Source: Siminovitchia fordii DSM 16014 = CIP 108821
GTDB lineage: Bacteria > Bacillota > Bacilli > Bacillales > Bacillaceae_C
Direction of reading: 5' to 3'
DNA length: 64,000 nucleotides
Assembly: GCF_000374565.1 (NCBI RefSeq)
Contig: NZ_KB894685.1
Location: 248,001 to 312,000, forward strand
Of this stretch, positions 24,883-35,700 are shown in pieces. Numbering within the stretch: the first letter of the stretch is position 1; the number at the start of each line of letters is the position of its first letter. Under the pieces are notes generated by a model, which ran no database searches, was not told the origin of the DNA, and was given only the letters and a program-made list of their open reading frames with translations. The translations under genes and the position numbers were made by a program.

Positions 24883-24901
24883 CAGTTACATCTTTATCAT
24901 C

Positions 24902-25171
24902 CTATCGACGCAGGCCAAGTTTATCGATCAATACACGATAACGTTGAACATCTTTTTCACGCAGGTAAGTCAATAAGTTTCTGCGGCGTCCAACCATTTT
25001 CATTAATCCACGTCTTGAATGATGATCTTTTTTGTGGACGCGGAGATGGTTGTTCAAATTGTTGATTTCCTCTGTCAAAACCGCAATTTGAACTTCCGGT
25101 GATCCCGTGTCGCTTTCATGAATTCTGTACTGGTTGATAATTTCGTTTTTACGTTCTTGCGTAATGGACAT
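24902..25171 (-). CDS. rpsO: 30S ribosomal protein S15
   Basis: An 89-residue protein with the full S15 pattern: [45 protein letters not shown] and [13 protein letters not shown]. It binds the central domain of 16S rRNA early in 30S assembly. The start follows AGGAGGTGTCGG. It stands between ribF and pnp, as in B. subtilis, with its own terminator. Confidence 0.98.
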   Translation of the reverse strand: MSITQERKNEIINQYRIHESDTGSPEVQIAVLTEEINNLNNHLRVHKKDHHSRRGLMKMVGRRRNLLTYLREKDVQRYRVLIDKLGLRR

Positions 25172-25289
25172 TAGTCCGACACCTCCTGTTTTTCATCCCC
25201 TGATACCGAGCAGGCGTTGGTGAATCGCACTGCCAAGCAACGGTTCTTGATACTGTTTTAGAATACAACTTTAATCTGCAAAAATCAAG

Positions 25290-26240
25290 TTATTTTGCAT
25301 CATCTTGAAAAAATCTCTCAGCGGTCTGCTTATCCTTCAAAATTTGACCTTTAAGCTGCTCCAAATGATCAAATTTTTGTTCATCCCGGATTCTTAACCT
25401 CCATTCTATGGTCACTTCCTCACCATAGATCGAACGGTCGAATTGAAGCAAATGGATTTCTATCGATAGTTCCATTTGTCCTGGTTCATGGAATGTGGGC
25501 TTATAGCCTACGTTACAAACTCCTTTTTCCCATTGATTGTTTACAAGCATTCGAACAGCATAAACCCCTTCTTTTGGAACGAGATAATCATTGTTCAGCC
25601 GGATATTTGCCGTGGGGAACCCCAGCTGTCTTCCCCGCTTCTCACCATGGATGACAGTTCCCTTTGTAGTATAAAATCTTCCGAGCAGACCGGGGATCTC
25701 TTCGGTCCTGCCTTCCCTTAACAGTTTCCTGATCCTAGTGGAACTGACTTTCTCATCATTATTCTCGAATTTGGGTACAGTCATTACCTGAAGTTTTCCC
25801 TGTCCATCTTCGAAAAGGGTCTCCATCGTGCCTTTTCCATATTTTCCGTATGTAAAATCAAACCCTGCCGAAACATAGCGCACGTTCAAGTCTATAAGAT
25901 ATTGCTGAACAAATTCAGAAGGCTGCAGGCTTGCAAAGGCAGATGTGAATCTGACAATCAAGAGATAATCTATTCCTAATCCTGAAATAACTTCTATTTT
26001 ATCCTCTAATGGAGTGATATATTCGACAGCTCCACCCTCTTGAGACAATACAACGGAAGGGTGGGGATCGAACGTCATGACTGCACTCTTTATCCTGTGC
26101 TTGTCAGCAGTTTTTTTAGCAGTCTGTATGACTCTCTTATGTCCACCGTGTACTCCGTCAAAAAAGCCCAAGGCTACGGAAAGGAGCGGAAAATCATCCT
26201 TTTGAAAAGAATGGGGATGCTGGATCATTATAACTTTCAA
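25290..26240 (-). CDS. ribF: Bifunctional riboflavin kinase/FAD synthetase
   Basis: A 316-residue enzyme (RibC in B. subtilis). The N-terminal adenylyltransferase domain has the HXGH-type motif in GFFDGVHGGHKRVI and, further on, AGFDFTYGKYGKG and SSTRIRKLL. The C-terminal riboflavin kinase domain (about 185-310) shows GEKRGRQLGFPTANI and VCNVGYKPTF. It makes FMN and FAD from riboflavin and ATP. The TTG start at 26240 follows AGGTGA and lines up with the RibC N-terminus. It lies 15 bp after truB, so the two are co-transcribed. Confidence 0.95.
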   Translation of the reverse strand: MKVIMIQHPHSFQKDDFPLLSVALGFFDGVHGGHKRVIQTAKKTADKHRIKSAVMTFDPHPSVVLSQEGGAVEYITPLEDKIEVISGLGIDYLLIVRFTSAFASLQPSEFVQQYLIDLNVRYVSAGFDFTYGKYGKGTMETLFEDGQGKLQVMTVPKFENNDEKVSSTRIRKLLREGRTEEIPGLLGRFYTTKGTVIHGEKRGRQLGFPTANIRLNNDYLVPKEGVYAVRMLVNNQWEKGVCNVGYKPTFHEPGQMELSIEIHLLQFDRSIYGEEVTIEWRLRIRDEQKFDHLEQLKGQILKDKQTAERFFQDDAK

Positions 26241-26255
26241 TATATGTCACCTGTT

Positions 26256-27161
26256 TCATTCATTTCTTAACACTTTAACAGGCTTGATCAGCCTGTTTTT
26301 TTCCGGATGGGTATGATAAATGGCCAAAGCCCTTCCTTTATAGAAGAGTACTGTTTCTTCGTCTGTCCAATGTTCAGGTTTTTCCAAAACAGCGCCATTT
26401 TGCACTTTCAACGCTAATTTATCACTAATTTCCATGGAGGGCAAATGTAACAATCCCTTTTCAAGCGGAAAAATGGCTTCCTGTACTTTTCCTTGATCAA
26501 GGATTGTATGGAGCTGATCAAATGTTACACAATCCTCTTTCTTAAATGAGGCAGATGCTGTCCGGACAAGGTCTGACATGTGGGCTGGATAACCAAATTT
26601 TTCCCCTATCATCACTGCTAGCGTCCGTATATAGGTGCCCTTGCTGCAATGGACGGAAAAACGAAAAGAGAAAAGCCCGTCACGGAAAGATAGTGTATCC
26701 TCCAATAGCCGCAAATGGTATATTTTGACTGTCCGGACAGGACGTTCAACCGTAATACCAGCACGGGCATATTCATACAAGCGTTTCCCTTTGACCTTAA
26801 CCGCAGAATACATTGGAGGGGTTTGCTGTATATTACCAGTTAAGGATTGAAGAACGCTCTTAATGGACTCGATTGGAATTTTTTCCTGAACTGGCTTTTC
26901 TTCCACTATTTCACCGGCAGCATCTTCTGTAGTTGTTGAAAAACCGATTGTGACTTCACCCTCATACTCTTTGCCTGCATCTGTGATATACTCGGCTATT
27001 TTAGTGGCTCTGCCGAGGCAGATCGGCAACACCCCTGTCACATCGGGATCAAGAGTCCCTGTATGCCCAACCTTTTTCATTCCCAAAAGCTTCCTGACCT
27101 TATAAACGCAATCATGGGATGTCAATCCTTTGGGCTTCCACAACGGCAATATCCCTTCCAT
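26256..27161 (-). CDS. truB: tRNA pseudouridine(55) synthase
   Basis: A 301-residue enzyme that makes pseudouridine 55 in the T-loop of tRNA. The catalytic Asp lies in VGHTGTLDPDVTGVLPICLG. KGKRLYEYAR and CSKGTYIRTL are the other family motifs, and the last 70 residues resemble a small PUA-like part. The ATG at 27161 has AAGGAGGAG upstream; the open frame continues 108 bases further but without a comparable start. A 316-bp spacer with a terminator separates it from rbfA, unlike the tight spacing usual in this operon. Confidence 0.96.
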   Translation of the reverse strand: MEGILPLWKPKGLTSHDCVYKVRKLLGMKKVGHTGTLDPDVTGVLPICLGRATKIAEYITDAGKEYEGEVTIGFSTTTEDAAGEIVEEKPVQEKIPIESIKSVLQSLTGNIQQTPPMYSAVKVKGKRLYEYARAGITVERPVRTVKIYHLRLLEDTLSFRDGLFSFRFSVHCSKGTYIRTLAVMIGEKFGYPAHMSDLVRTASASFKKEDCVTFDQLHTILDQGKVQEAIFPLEKGLLHLPSMEISDKLALKVQNGAVLEKPEHWTDEETVLFYKGRALAIYHTHPEKNRLIKPVKVLRNE

Positions 27162-27450
27162 GGGCTTCTCCTCCTTTTCAGAAATCTTAAGCACCTTAAT
27201 AAGTGCGATCAGGCAAGACGATCCCCAAGGAGGCAACTCTTCTGCCAAGTTGCTACTCGCTGACTTCATAAGAACTCACTTGGATAACTCCTTAGAACTC
27301 GGCAACAAGGTAAACATGAATAGTGTGCCGAAACATCACAACATTCTCAGAAGGTAATAGCCGGCCGTCTCAAATCGCCAATCCTGTAGGGATTCTGCTG
27401 CCTAGGTCCTCCTGTACGTCGAAGATGGGCAAGGCAGACTTTTCCTCTTG
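27162..27450. other. Spacer between rbfA and truB with a partial dispersed repeat
   Basis: I see no gene in this stretch, which with the adjoining terminator spans about 316 bases. Bases 27201-27252 partly match the repeat at 21199-21252: both contain a GGGGATC-N-TCT core preceded by a TGC-N-TCCT element on the minus strand. The spacer must hold the truB promoter if the terminator is efficient; I could not pick a convincing -35/-10 pair. Confidence 0.4.
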
Positions 27451-27480
27451 AAAAAAGGATAGACAAGTTTGTCTATCCTA
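27451..27480 (-). terminator. Terminator overlapping the rbfA stop codon
   Basis: AGGATAGACAA (27456-27466) pairs perfectly with TTGTCTATCCT (27469-27479). On the minus strand TTTTTTC follows. The stop codon of rbfA lies in the first arm. It splits the nusA-infB operon from truB-ribF. Confidence 0.85.
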
Positions 27481-27819
27481 ATCTTCATTCATATCCTTCA
27501 ATAGCTTCTCAATCTTGTTTCCATATTCGATTGATTCATCAAATTCAAAGCTGATTTCAGGTGTTTTTCGCAGCCTGATTCTATGGCCGATCTCCGAGCG
27601 GATAAACCCGGTTGCCTTAGTCAAGCCTTTCAGTGTATCTTCTTTCTCCTGATCACTGCCAAGAACCGAAATATAGACTATTGCCTGCTGGAGATCCCCT
27701 GTTACTTCCACATCGGTAACAGTGACAAAGCCGACTCTTGGATCTTTGATCTTCCGGGAGATGATCTCACCCAGTTCTTTTTTCATTTGTTCACCGACAC
27801 GATTGGCACGTAAACTCAT
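27478..27819 (-). CDS. rbfA: 30S ribosome-binding factor A
   Basis: A 113-residue KH-fold protein. [18 protein letters not shown] and [15 protein letters not shown] are family hallmarks, and [20 protein letters not shown] forms the C-terminal core. It binds 16S rRNA helix 1 and helps late 30S maturation, notably in the cold. The ATG at 27819 follows TGAGGTG; a start 9 bases upstream is less well placed. It follows ylxP by 15 bp. Confidence 0.96.
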   Translation of the reverse strand: MSLRANRVGEQMKKELGEIISRKIKDPRVGFVTVTDVEVTGDLQQAIVYISVLGSDQEKEDTLKGLTKATGFIRSEIGHRIRLRKTPEISFEFDESIEYGNKIEKLLKDMNED

Positions 27820-27834
27820 GTATAACACCTCACA

Positions 27835-28116
27835 TTACAGCCACTCATAATGGGTTGACCCGATTCTTTCCCACTCAGGGAAAGAATCTAGAAAATCAAT
27901 AGTCTCTTCAAGTTCACGCTCAGCTCTTCTTCGGGCTGATGCAACAGTGACGATGGCGATTCCTGCTCGCTGCCATATGTCCTGATGACCAACCTCAGCA
28001 ATTGAGACATTATATTTTTGTTTCGTTCTTGTCAAAATCCGCTTTACCACTGAGCGTTTATCTTTTAGTGATTGGGCGTTATAAATCCGGAATTCACATT
28101 CAGCGAATCCAATCAA
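27835..28116 (-). CDS. ylxP: DUF503 family protein YlxP
   Basis: A 93-residue alpha/beta protein of the DUF503 family. The signature [20 protein letters not shown] and the later [18 protein letters not shown] are present. The TTG start overlaps the infB stop by 4 bp (TTGA), so translation is coupled. Members sit between infB and rbfA in most Firmicutes and are thought to act near ribosome assembly; the biochemical role is unproven. Confidence 0.92.
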   Translation of the reverse strand: MIGFAECEFRIYNAQSLKDKRSVVKRILTRTKQKYNVSIAEVGHQDIWQRAGIAIVTVASARRRAERELEETIDFLDSFPEWERIGSTHYEWL

Positions 28117-30332
28117 GCACGCTCAATCTCTTCCATCAGGAACGCTTCGATTACGTCCCCTTCTTTTACGTCATTGAAATTTTTTATCGTGATGCCACAT
28201 TCGTAACCTTGGCTTACCTCTTTGACGTCATCTTTGAATCGTTTTAAATCATCGATTTCACCTTCATAGATGACAATTCCGTCCCTGATCAGGCGGACAC
28301 CGCTGTCACGGGTGATTTTTCCATCCGTTACATAGGAACCTGCAATCGTTCCAATTCTGGACACCTTGAATGTTTGTCTTACTTCAGCCTGACCGATCAC
28401 TTTTTCTTCGTATTCAGGATCCAGCATACCTTTCATTGCTGCCTCAATCTCTTCAATTGCCTTATATATAATCCGGTGAAGACGAATATCTACGCCCTCT
28501 GAATCTGCAGCGCGTTTGGCATTAACATCCGGACGAACATTGAATCCGATGACAATGGCATTGGAAGCTGCCGCCAACGTGATATCCGATTCATTGATGG
28601 CCCCGACGCCTCCATGGATAATCTTGATGTTTACACCATCCACATCGATTTTTCTTAATGATGCTGCAAGCGCCTCCGCGGAGCCTTGGACATCCGCTTT
28701 AATAATCACATTGAGTTCTTTCATTTCACCCTGTTTCATCTGTTCAAAAAGCGTATCTAGGCTTACACGTGAGCTTTCGCTTCTTTGGGCCTGTAAAGCC
28801 TGTTGGGCACGAGCTTCACCGACTTGTCGGGCTGTCTTTTCATCTTGGAATACGACAAAGCGATCACCTGCCTGAGGCACATCACTAAGGCCAGTAATTT
28901 CAACCGGGGTTGAAGGCGCTGCTTCTTTGACACGCCGCCCGATATCATTCACCATGGCACGGACACGACCGTAGGTGTTACCGGCTACAATTGGATCTCC
29001 CACTTTTAATGTACCATCCTGGACAAGCAATGTTGCGACTGAACCGCGTCCTTTGTCAAGCTGAGCCTCAATGACAGTTCCCAAAGCAGTCCTCTTTGGA
29101 TTTGCTTTCAGTTCTTCAACTTCACTTACAAGAAGGACCATTTCCAGCAGGCTCTCTATACCTTCTCCTTGAAGAGCGGATATCGGCACAAAAATAGTGT
29201 CTCCGCCCCAATCTTCCGGAACAAGTCCGTGTTCGGTCAATTCCTGCATTACACGGTCAGGGTTTGCTGTCGGTTTATCGATCTTGTTGACTGCAACGAT
29301 GATTGGAACCTCTGCTGCTTTTGCATGGTTGATCGCTTCAACTGTTTGCGGCATGACACCGTCGTCCGCAGCAACAACCAAAATTGTAATATCCGTTACT
29401 TTTGCTCCCCTGGCGCGCATCGTAGTAAACGCTGCGTGTCCCGGAGTATCAAGGAATGTGATTTTTTTACCGTTAGTTTCAATTTGATAAGCACCGATAT
29501 GCTGGGTAATCCCACCAGCTTCCCCGGCAGTGACTTTTGTATTTCTCAATGAATCGAGGAGAGTCGTTTTACCGTGGTCAACATGACCCATGATTGTAAC
29601 GACCGCTGGTCTTTCCGTAAGGTCCTTTCCATCATTTTCTTCTTCGAAATACACTTCGAGGTCGGTCTTGTCAATTTGAATCTCTTCTTCTACTTCCACG
29701 CCATATTCCGCACAGATTAGTTCGATTGCGTCTTTATCCAATTCCTGGTTGATTGTTGCAATAACACCAAGCATAAAGAGCTTTTTAATAATTTCTGAAG
29801 GTTCTCTGTGAATCTTTTTGGCAAGTTCAGCAACTGTTAAAGACTCTGTAAAAGTAATTTTTTCGGGCAATTCTTTTTGTCTCGGAGGTGCAGGATGATG
29901 TTGCTGCTGCTTTTGGCGCTGACGGCTTTGATTTTGCTTGCGGTTTCGGCCTGGCCCTTTATTTCCACCCCGTTGATTTCCTCTTGGATTTGGCTTATGG
30001 TTGCGGCCATTCTTTTGCCCTTGATTTCCCGGCCTGTTTTGTTGCTGTTCCGATCCACCTCTGCGTTGGTCTCCGCGCTGCTCTCCGTTCTGTCCTGATC
30101 TGGCCTGTGGGCGGCCCTGCTGTTGTCCTTGTCTTTGCTGCACTCTCCTCTGAGAGCCTCCTTTTTCACCGCTATTTCTGTTAAAAGCGGAATCCAGTTT
30201 TCCAATTGCCTGACTGTCAATGGCCGACATATGGTTAGTAACTTCTATATTCATGCTTTTCAGCTTTTCTATCACTTCCTTGCTGGAAGTATTATGTTTT
30301 TTTGCATATTCATATACTCGCATTTTACTCAT
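28113..30332 (-). CDS. infB: Translation initiation factor IF-2
   Basis: A 739-residue GTPase that delivers initiator tRNA to the 30S subunit. The short N-terminal helical domain ([20 protein letters not shown]) is followed by a disordered, Arg/Gln/Gly/Asn-rich stretch (about 50-165). The G domain begins near residue 240 with [31 protein letters not shown] and NKIDKP, and domains II-IV follow. The ATG at 30332 follows GGGGGTGA. It lies between ylxQ and ylxP. Confidence 0.97.
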   Translation of the reverse strand: MSKMRVYEYAKKHNTSSKEVIEKLKSMNIEVTNHMSAIDSQAIGKLDSAFNRNSGEKGGSQRRVQQRQGQQQGRPQARSGQNGEQRGDQRRGGSEQQQNRPGNQGQKNGRNHKPNPRGNQRGGNKGPGRNRKQNQSRQRQKQQQHHPAPPRQKELPEKITFTESLTVAELAKKIHREPSEIIKKLFMLGVIATINQELDKDAIELICAEYGVEVEEEIQIDKTDLEVYFEEENDGKDLTERPAVVTIMGHVDHGKTTLLDSLRNTKVTAGEAGGITQHIGAYQIETNGKKITFLDTPGHAAFTTMRARGAKVTDITILVVAADDGVMPQTVEAINHAKAAEVPIIVAVNKIDKPTANPDRVMQELTEHGLVPEDWGGDTIFVPISALQGEGIESLLEMVLLVSEVEELKANPKRTALGTVIEAQLDKGRGSVATLLVQDGTLKVGDPIVAGNTYGRVRAMVNDIGRRVKEAAPSTPVEITGLSDVPQAGDRFVVFQDEKTARQVGEARAQQALQAQRSESSRVSLDTLFEQMKQGEMKELNVIIKADVQGSAEALAASLRKIDVDGVNIKIIHGGVGAINESDITLAAASNAIVIGFNVRPDVNAKRAADSEGVDIRLHRIIYKAIEEIEAAMKGMLDPEYEEKVIGQAEVRQTFKVSRIGTIAGSYVTDGKITRDSGVRLIRDGIVIYEGEIDDLKRFKDDVKEVSQGYECGITIKNFNDVKEGDVIEAFLMEEIERA

Positions 30333-30348
30333 ATGTTCACCCCCGGGT

Positions 30349-30654
30349 TTAATCATAAAACAATGTTGCCAACTTTTCTGCAAATCCGGCCTCCACGATT
30401 GCAACTACAACTCTTGCATCTTTACCGATTGCCTGGCCGAGCATTTCCCTCGTTTCTGCAAAAACGACAGGCACATCATAATACATACATTTATCCTGAA
30501 CTTTTTTGGATGTATTTTTGGAGGCATCTTTGGCCAATATGACCAGCATCGCCCCGCCGCTTCTGACTTCTTTGATGACCGGTTCCTCACCGGAAACCAC
30601 CTTACGAGCTCTATTCGCCAGGCCTAGCAATGACATCCATTTTTCTTTCTTCAT
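30349..30654 (-). CDS. ylxQ: L7Ae-family ribosomal-like protein YlxQ
   Basis: A 101-residue L7Ae/L30e-fold protein. The RNA-binding region reads [20 protein letters not shown] and the core has [11 protein letters not shown] and [10 protein letters not shown]. Family members bind kink-turn RNA. It starts one base before the stop codon of ylxR ends, so the two are translationally coupled. A role in ribosome or RNase P RNA binding is assumed from the family. Confidence 0.92.
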   Translation of the reverse strand: MKKEKWMSLLGLANRARKVVSGEEPVIKEVRSGGAMLVILAKDASKNTSKKVQDKCMYYDVPVVFAETREMLGQAIGKDARVVVAIVEAGFAEKLATLFYD

Positions 30655-30930
30655 TTATTTATTGTCTCCATCGACAAGGGACAGCAGCTCATCATATATT
30701 TCATCTTTTATCTCTGCCTGCAGATGGCTGGCAAGCACTTTTTTATTTTTTGCTGTCAAGATGATATCTTTATCTTTGGAAAGATAGGCGCCGCGTCCGG
30801 ATTTTTTGCCGGTCAAATCTACGGAGACTTCCCCTTCCTTGGAACGGACAATCCGGATCATTTCTTTTTTCGGTTTCATCTCTCCAGTTGCGACACACTT
30901 TCTCATAGGTATCTTTCTTTGCTTTGCCAT
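30655..30930 (-). CDS. ylxR: YlxR family RNA-binding protein
   Basis: A 91-residue protein, the same length as B. subtilis YlxR. It has the family core IPMRKCVATGEMKPKKEMIR and the GRGAYL motif. The structure of a homologue suggests RNA binding. The ATG at 30930 follows AGGGGTGAGG; a GTG three codons earlier is a weaker choice. It sits 11 bp after nusA in the conserved operon. Confidence 0.92.
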   Translation of the reverse strand: MAKQRKIPMRKCVATGEMKPKKEMIRIVRSKEGEVSVDLTGKKSGRGAYLSKDKDIILTAKNKKVLASHLQAEIKDEIYDELLSLVDGDNK

Positions 30931-30941
30931 CTTCCTCACCC

Positions 30942-32066
30942 CTATTCGATTTCTTCGTCCACCAAATCGAATGATTCATCCATCTCTTCTTCCTCAAAAT
31001 CAAAGACATCTTCTCTTGGATAAATTCCAGCCTCACGGGCATCCGTTTCACTTTTGATGTCTATTTTCCATCCAGTCAGCTTTGCAGCAAGACGGGCATT
31101 TTGTCCACGTTTTCCAATAGCTAAAGAAAGCTGATAATCCGGAACAATCACCGTCGTCGCTTTGTCCTCTTCGTTCACTATGACATCGAGTACCTTAGAG
31201 GGGCTCAATGCATTTCCCACAAATTCAACTGGATCCGAAGACCATTCAACGATATCTATTTTTTCACCTTTCAATTCATCAACAATAGCCTGGACCCTTG
31301 CCCCTTTAGGGCCAACGCAAGCGCCCACAGGATCTACCTCATCATAGTCGGTTGCGACCGATATTTTCGAGCGGTCCCCCGCTTCCCTTGCAACCGACTT
31401 TATTTCAACAGTTCCATCGTATATTTCCGGGACTTCTACTTCAAACAGACGCTTAAGAAGCCCTGGGTGAGTCCTGGAAACAAAGATTTGCGGACCTTTC
31501 GTCGTCTTTTCGACCTTTGTCAAATAGACTTTAATTCGGTCGTGTGGCTTGTAAGTTTCATTGGACATTTGCTCGCTTTGCGGAAGCAGCGCTTCGATTT
31601 TTCCTAGGCTTACATATATAAAGCGGGGATCCTGCCGCTGCACGATACCTGTCATGATATCATCCTCGCGATCCACAAATTCGGAGTAGATGATGCCCCG
31701 CTCGGCTTCCCTAACACGCTGTGTAACAACCTGTTTGGCTGTCTGGGCTGCAATTCTGCCAAATTCCTTTGGTGTCACTTCAAGCTCCACCATATCGCCT
31801 GGCTCATAGGATGGATTAATATTTCTCGCTTCATCCATAGATATTTCAAGCCTGGAATCAAATACTTCATCGACCACTTCTTTTCTGGCAAAAACCCTCA
31901 TTGTACCTGTTTCCAAGTTCATATCGACGCGTACATTCTGCGCCTGGTTAAAGTTTCTTTTATAGGCGGAAACCAAGGCAGCTTCGATGGCCTCAATCAG
32001 GACTTCCCGGGAAATTCCTTTTTCTTTTTCCAAAACAACTAGAGCATCCATTAGTTCTGAGCTCAT
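30942..32066 (-). CDS. nusA: Transcription termination/antitermination protein NusA
   Basis: A 374-residue RNA polymerase-binding protein. The N-terminal domain ([20 protein letters not shown]) contacts polymerase. An S1 domain (about 135-200) and two KH domains ([40 protein letters not shown]) follow. A short acidic tail ([16 protein letters not shown]) ends the protein. It promotes pausing and termination. Either of two in-frame ATG codons 6 bases apart may be used; the second matches B. subtilis NusA. Confidence 0.97.
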   Translation of the reverse strand: MSSELMDALVVLEKEKGISREVLIEAIEAALVSAYKRNFNQAQNVRVDMNLETGTMRVFARKEVVDEVFDSRLEISMDEARNINPSYEPGDMVELEVTPKEFGRIAAQTAKQVVTQRVREAERGIIYSEFVDREDDIMTGIVQRQDPRFIYVSLGKIEALLPQSEQMSNETYKPHDRIKVYLTKVEKTTKGPQIFVSRTHPGLLKRLFEVEVPEIYDGTVEIKSVAREAGDRSKISVATDYDEVDPVGACVGPKGARVQAIVDELKGEKIDIVEWSSDPVEFVGNALSPSKVLDVIVNEEDKATTVIVPDYQLSLAIGKRGQNARLAAKLTGWKIDIKSETDAREAGIYPREDVFDFEEEEMDESFDLVDEEIE

Positions 32067-32103
32067 GAACATTTTCTCCCCTTTTCTCTTTTTGTTCGGC
32101 TGT

Positions 32104-32571
32104 TTAAAAAACGACGGCTAAACGGGCTTTTGCCACTTTTTCAAATGGAATTTCGAATGTTTTCGTCCGGGTTTTAATGGTAACGTCGATCTTTAAAGCT
32201 TCGCCATTAAATTCTACTAGTTTGCCTTCAAATTCTTTCTCGCCATCAATTGGTTCATATGTTTTGACATTCACTAGTTTTCCAACGGCTTTCGTAAAAT
32301 CTTCTGCCTTTTTCAAAGGCCTTTCTGCCCCTGGAGATGATACTTCCAAGAAGTAATTGTGCGGAATAGGATCCAATTCATCCAGCTTCTCACCAAGTTT
32401 TTCGCTGACAATGCCGCATTCCTCTATGTCCACACCGTCATCCTTATCAATGAAGAGTCGGAGAAACCAATTCTTCCCTTCTTTGACATATTCGATATCA
32501 ACTAATTCAAGCTGCATTTCTTTAAGAATCGGAGCCGCTAGTTCCTCAACCATGTCTGTCACTTTACTCAT
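32104..32571 (-). CDS. rimP: Ribosome maturation factor RimP
   Basis: A 155-residue protein that helps 30S maturation. The family segments are [34 protein letters not shown] and the C-terminal SH3-like part ([16 protein letters not shown]). The ATG at 32571 follows GGAGG by 5 bases. It is the first gene of the rimP-nusA-ylxR-ylxQ-infB unit, after the polC terminator. Confidence 0.95.
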   Translation of the reverse strand: MSKVTDMVEELAAPILKEMQLELVDIEYVKEGKNWFLRLFIDKDDGVDIEECGIVSEKLGEKLDELDPIPHNYFLEVSSPGAERPLKKAEDFTKAVGKLVNVKTYEPIDGEKEFEGKLVEFNGEALKIDVTIKTRTKTFEIPFEKVAKARLAVVF

Positions 32572-32633
32572 AAAAACCTCCATTATATAGAGTTTCTATT
32601 TGGTTTTGCGTATATTTATCTGCAACAATTACG

Positions 32634-32660
32634 AAAGAGTGGGGGGCACCCACTCTTTTT
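32634..32660. terminator. Hairpin between polC and rimP
   Basis: AAAGAGTGGG (32634-32643) pairs perfectly with CCCACTCTTT (32649-32658). It is followed by T on the plus strand and by TTTCG on the minus strand. It probably ends the polC transcript, though the minus-strand T-tract is short. Confidence 0.6.
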
Positions 32661-32759
32661 GCGCAGAGTCTATTCATAGTATTTCCAATAAAAATATACC
32701 ATAACCATGCGTTGTTTGCAAATAATTGCCGGAATCAAGGCGGTTCATGCCTAGAATCC

Positions 32760-35700
32760 TTAAAAAAGAGACAGCTGATTTTGTTCAGGAAGTGATTCCA
32801 AACAGCCTTGCTGGTCCAAATATTCTATGATTGTCTTGGACACTTTTCCTCGTTTCTGAAGATCTTCCTTCGAAAGGAATTCACCTTCTTCGCGCGCTTT
32901 TACGATATTTATTGCAGCATTTGTACCCAATCCGGGAATTGCATTAAAAGGCGGAATCAGTGTGTCTCCATCAATGATGAATTCCGAGGCACTTGACCGA
33001 TAAAGATCGACCCGTTGGAATTTAAATTTACGCTCACACATTTCAAGAGCAATCTCCAGAACCGTCAACAGGTTCTTTTCTTTAGCTGTGGCGTCAAGCC
33101 CCTTTGCATTGATCTCTTCTATTTTGGATCTGATTGCCTGTGAACCGCGGACCATTGCTTCAAGGTCGAAGTCCTCCGCTCTCACAGTAAAGTATGCCGC
33201 ATAATAAAGTAGCGGATGATGGACTTTAAAATAGGCTATTCTCACAGCCATCAGCACATACGCAGTCGCGTGTGCCTTCGGGAACATATACTTGATCTTT
33301 TTACATGATTCAATATACCATCCCGGTACATTGTTTTTCAGCATTTCCTCTTCCCACTCAGGTGTAAGCCCTCTCCCTTTTCTAACCGACTCCATGATTT
33401 TAAAAGAGAGTGACGGCTCTAGACCTTGGTAAATAAGGTATACCATAATATCATCCCGGCACCCGATCACTTCGGAAAGCGTACATGTACCAGAACGGAT
33501 GAGCTCCTGTGCGTTGCCAAGCCAGACATCTGTTCCATGTGAAAGGCCTGAAATCTGGACAAGCTCGGAAAAAGTGGTCGGCATCGTATCTTCTAGCATT
33601 TGCCTGACAAAGCGGGTACCAAATTCAGGGATTCCCAACGTTCCTGTTTTACACATGATCTGCTCTTCGGTCACACCCAGAGACTCCGTACCGCTGAAAA
33701 TCTTCATTACTTCAGGATCGTCAATTGGTACTGTCTTTGGATCCATTCCGCTAAGCTCTTGAAGCATACGAATTACCGTGGGATCGTCATGCCCAAGAAT
33801 ATCCAATTTTAACAGATTGCTGTCGATGGAATGGAAATCAAAATGAGTAGTTCTCCAATCGGATCCGGTATCATCAGCCGGGTACTGGATCGGGCAGAAA
33901 TCAAATATTTCCATATCCGACGGTACAACGATGATTCCGCCTGGATGCTGCCCCGTTGTTCTTTTTACACCGGTACACCCTTGAACAAGCCTATCGACTT
34001 CCGCATTTCGCAGCATTAAATTATTATCCTGCTCATAACCTCTCACATATCCGTAAGCCGTTTTTTCCGCCACTGTTCCGATGGTACCTGCCCGATATAC
34101 GTAATCCTCCCCGAACAGTTCTTTCGTATAGTTATGGGCATGCGGCTGGTAATCGCCAGAGAAGTTTAAGTCGATATCCGGCACCTTGTCCCCCTTAAAT
34201 CCGAGGAACGTTTCAAACGGGATATCATGTCCATCTTTTTTATAGGGTGCTCCACATTTTTCGCAGTTTTTATCCGGAAGGTCAAATCCGGAACCGACCG
34301 AACCGTCATCGAAGAATTCGGAGTGCTTACATTCTGGGCATACGTAATGTGGGGGCAGCGGGTTGACCTCCGTGATTTCTGTCATGGTGGCAACCAGGGA
34401 TGAACCGACAGATCCCCTAGAGCCGACCAAATAACCGTCTATCAATGATTTTTTTACAAGTTTATGAGATATGAGGTAGATGACGGCAAATCCATGGCCG
34501 ATGATGCTTGCCAGTTCCTTTTCAAGTCTTGCCTCTACAATCTCTGGAAGCTCTTCGCCATATATGGACCTGGCCATTTCATAACTCATCGACCTGATTT
34601 CTTCTTCTGCGCCTTCAATTTTCGGTGTATATAGGTCATCTTTGATCGGTTTAACATCTTCAATCTTATCAGCTATCAGATTCGAATTCGTTACGACTAC
34701 TTCATACGCTTTTTCTTCTCCAAGAAAAGAAAATTCGGCAAGCATTTCATCCGTCGTGCGGAAATGCACTTCAGGAAGGTTATATCTGTTCATCGGGTTT
34801 GCGCCGCCTTGGGATCTTATTAAGATTTCCCTGTATATCTTGTCCTCTTTGTTCATATAGTGGACATTTCCAGTAGCGACAACAGGCAGGTTGAGGTCCT
34901 CTCCCATGCTTACGATATTGGTGATGATGTCCTCAAGATCCTTCTCGTCCCTGACCAGCTCCATTTCAATAAGAGGTGCGTAGACAGGTTTTGGATGAAT
35001 TTCAAGGTAATCATAAAACCCGGCTGCCTTTTCAGCTTCTGCTCTTCCCTTTTGCATCATCGCTTCGAAAACTTCACCCTTGTCACAGCCTGACCCGACA
35101 AGAATTCCTTCCCTATGTTTCTCCAATAAAGACCGGGGGATGCGGGGAACCCTGTAAAAGTAATTCATATGGGAATAAGACACAAGTTTATAAAGATTTT
35201 TCAACCCGGCATCATTCTGTGCAAGCAATGTACAGTGGGAGGGTCTTGCACGTTTATATGAATCTCCCTGCCCCATATTATCATTCAACTGATCGTGGTA
35301 TAGAATATCCTTCTGCCTGGCGTCAAGCAGCAGTTTCCAAAATACTTTTCCGGTTGCCTCCGCATCATATATTGCCCTATGATGCTGGACGAGTTCGATA
35401 TCGAACCTTTTGGCCAATGTATTCAAGCGGTGATTTTTAAATTCGGGATAAAGAAACCTGGCCAGCTCCAATGTATCAATGACAGGATTTTCCACCTTCG
35501 GCAAACCGATCCGCTGATTACCGGCGTTCAAAAAGCCTATATCGAATGAAGCATTATGGGCGACGAGTATGCCATCCTCAATCCATCTATGGAAATCATG
35601 GAGAACTTCCTCTATTTCAGGAGCATTTTCAACCATGTCATCTGTTATGCCTGTCAACTCGATTGTTGTGGCTGATAGCGGATGATGAGGGTTTGCGAAC

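Noticed and set aside
34976-35440. 154-codon plus-strand frame opposite polC
   Set aside because: It lies wholly antisense to the conserved exonuclease and PHP region of polC and has no ribosome site or motif; a chance mirror frame.
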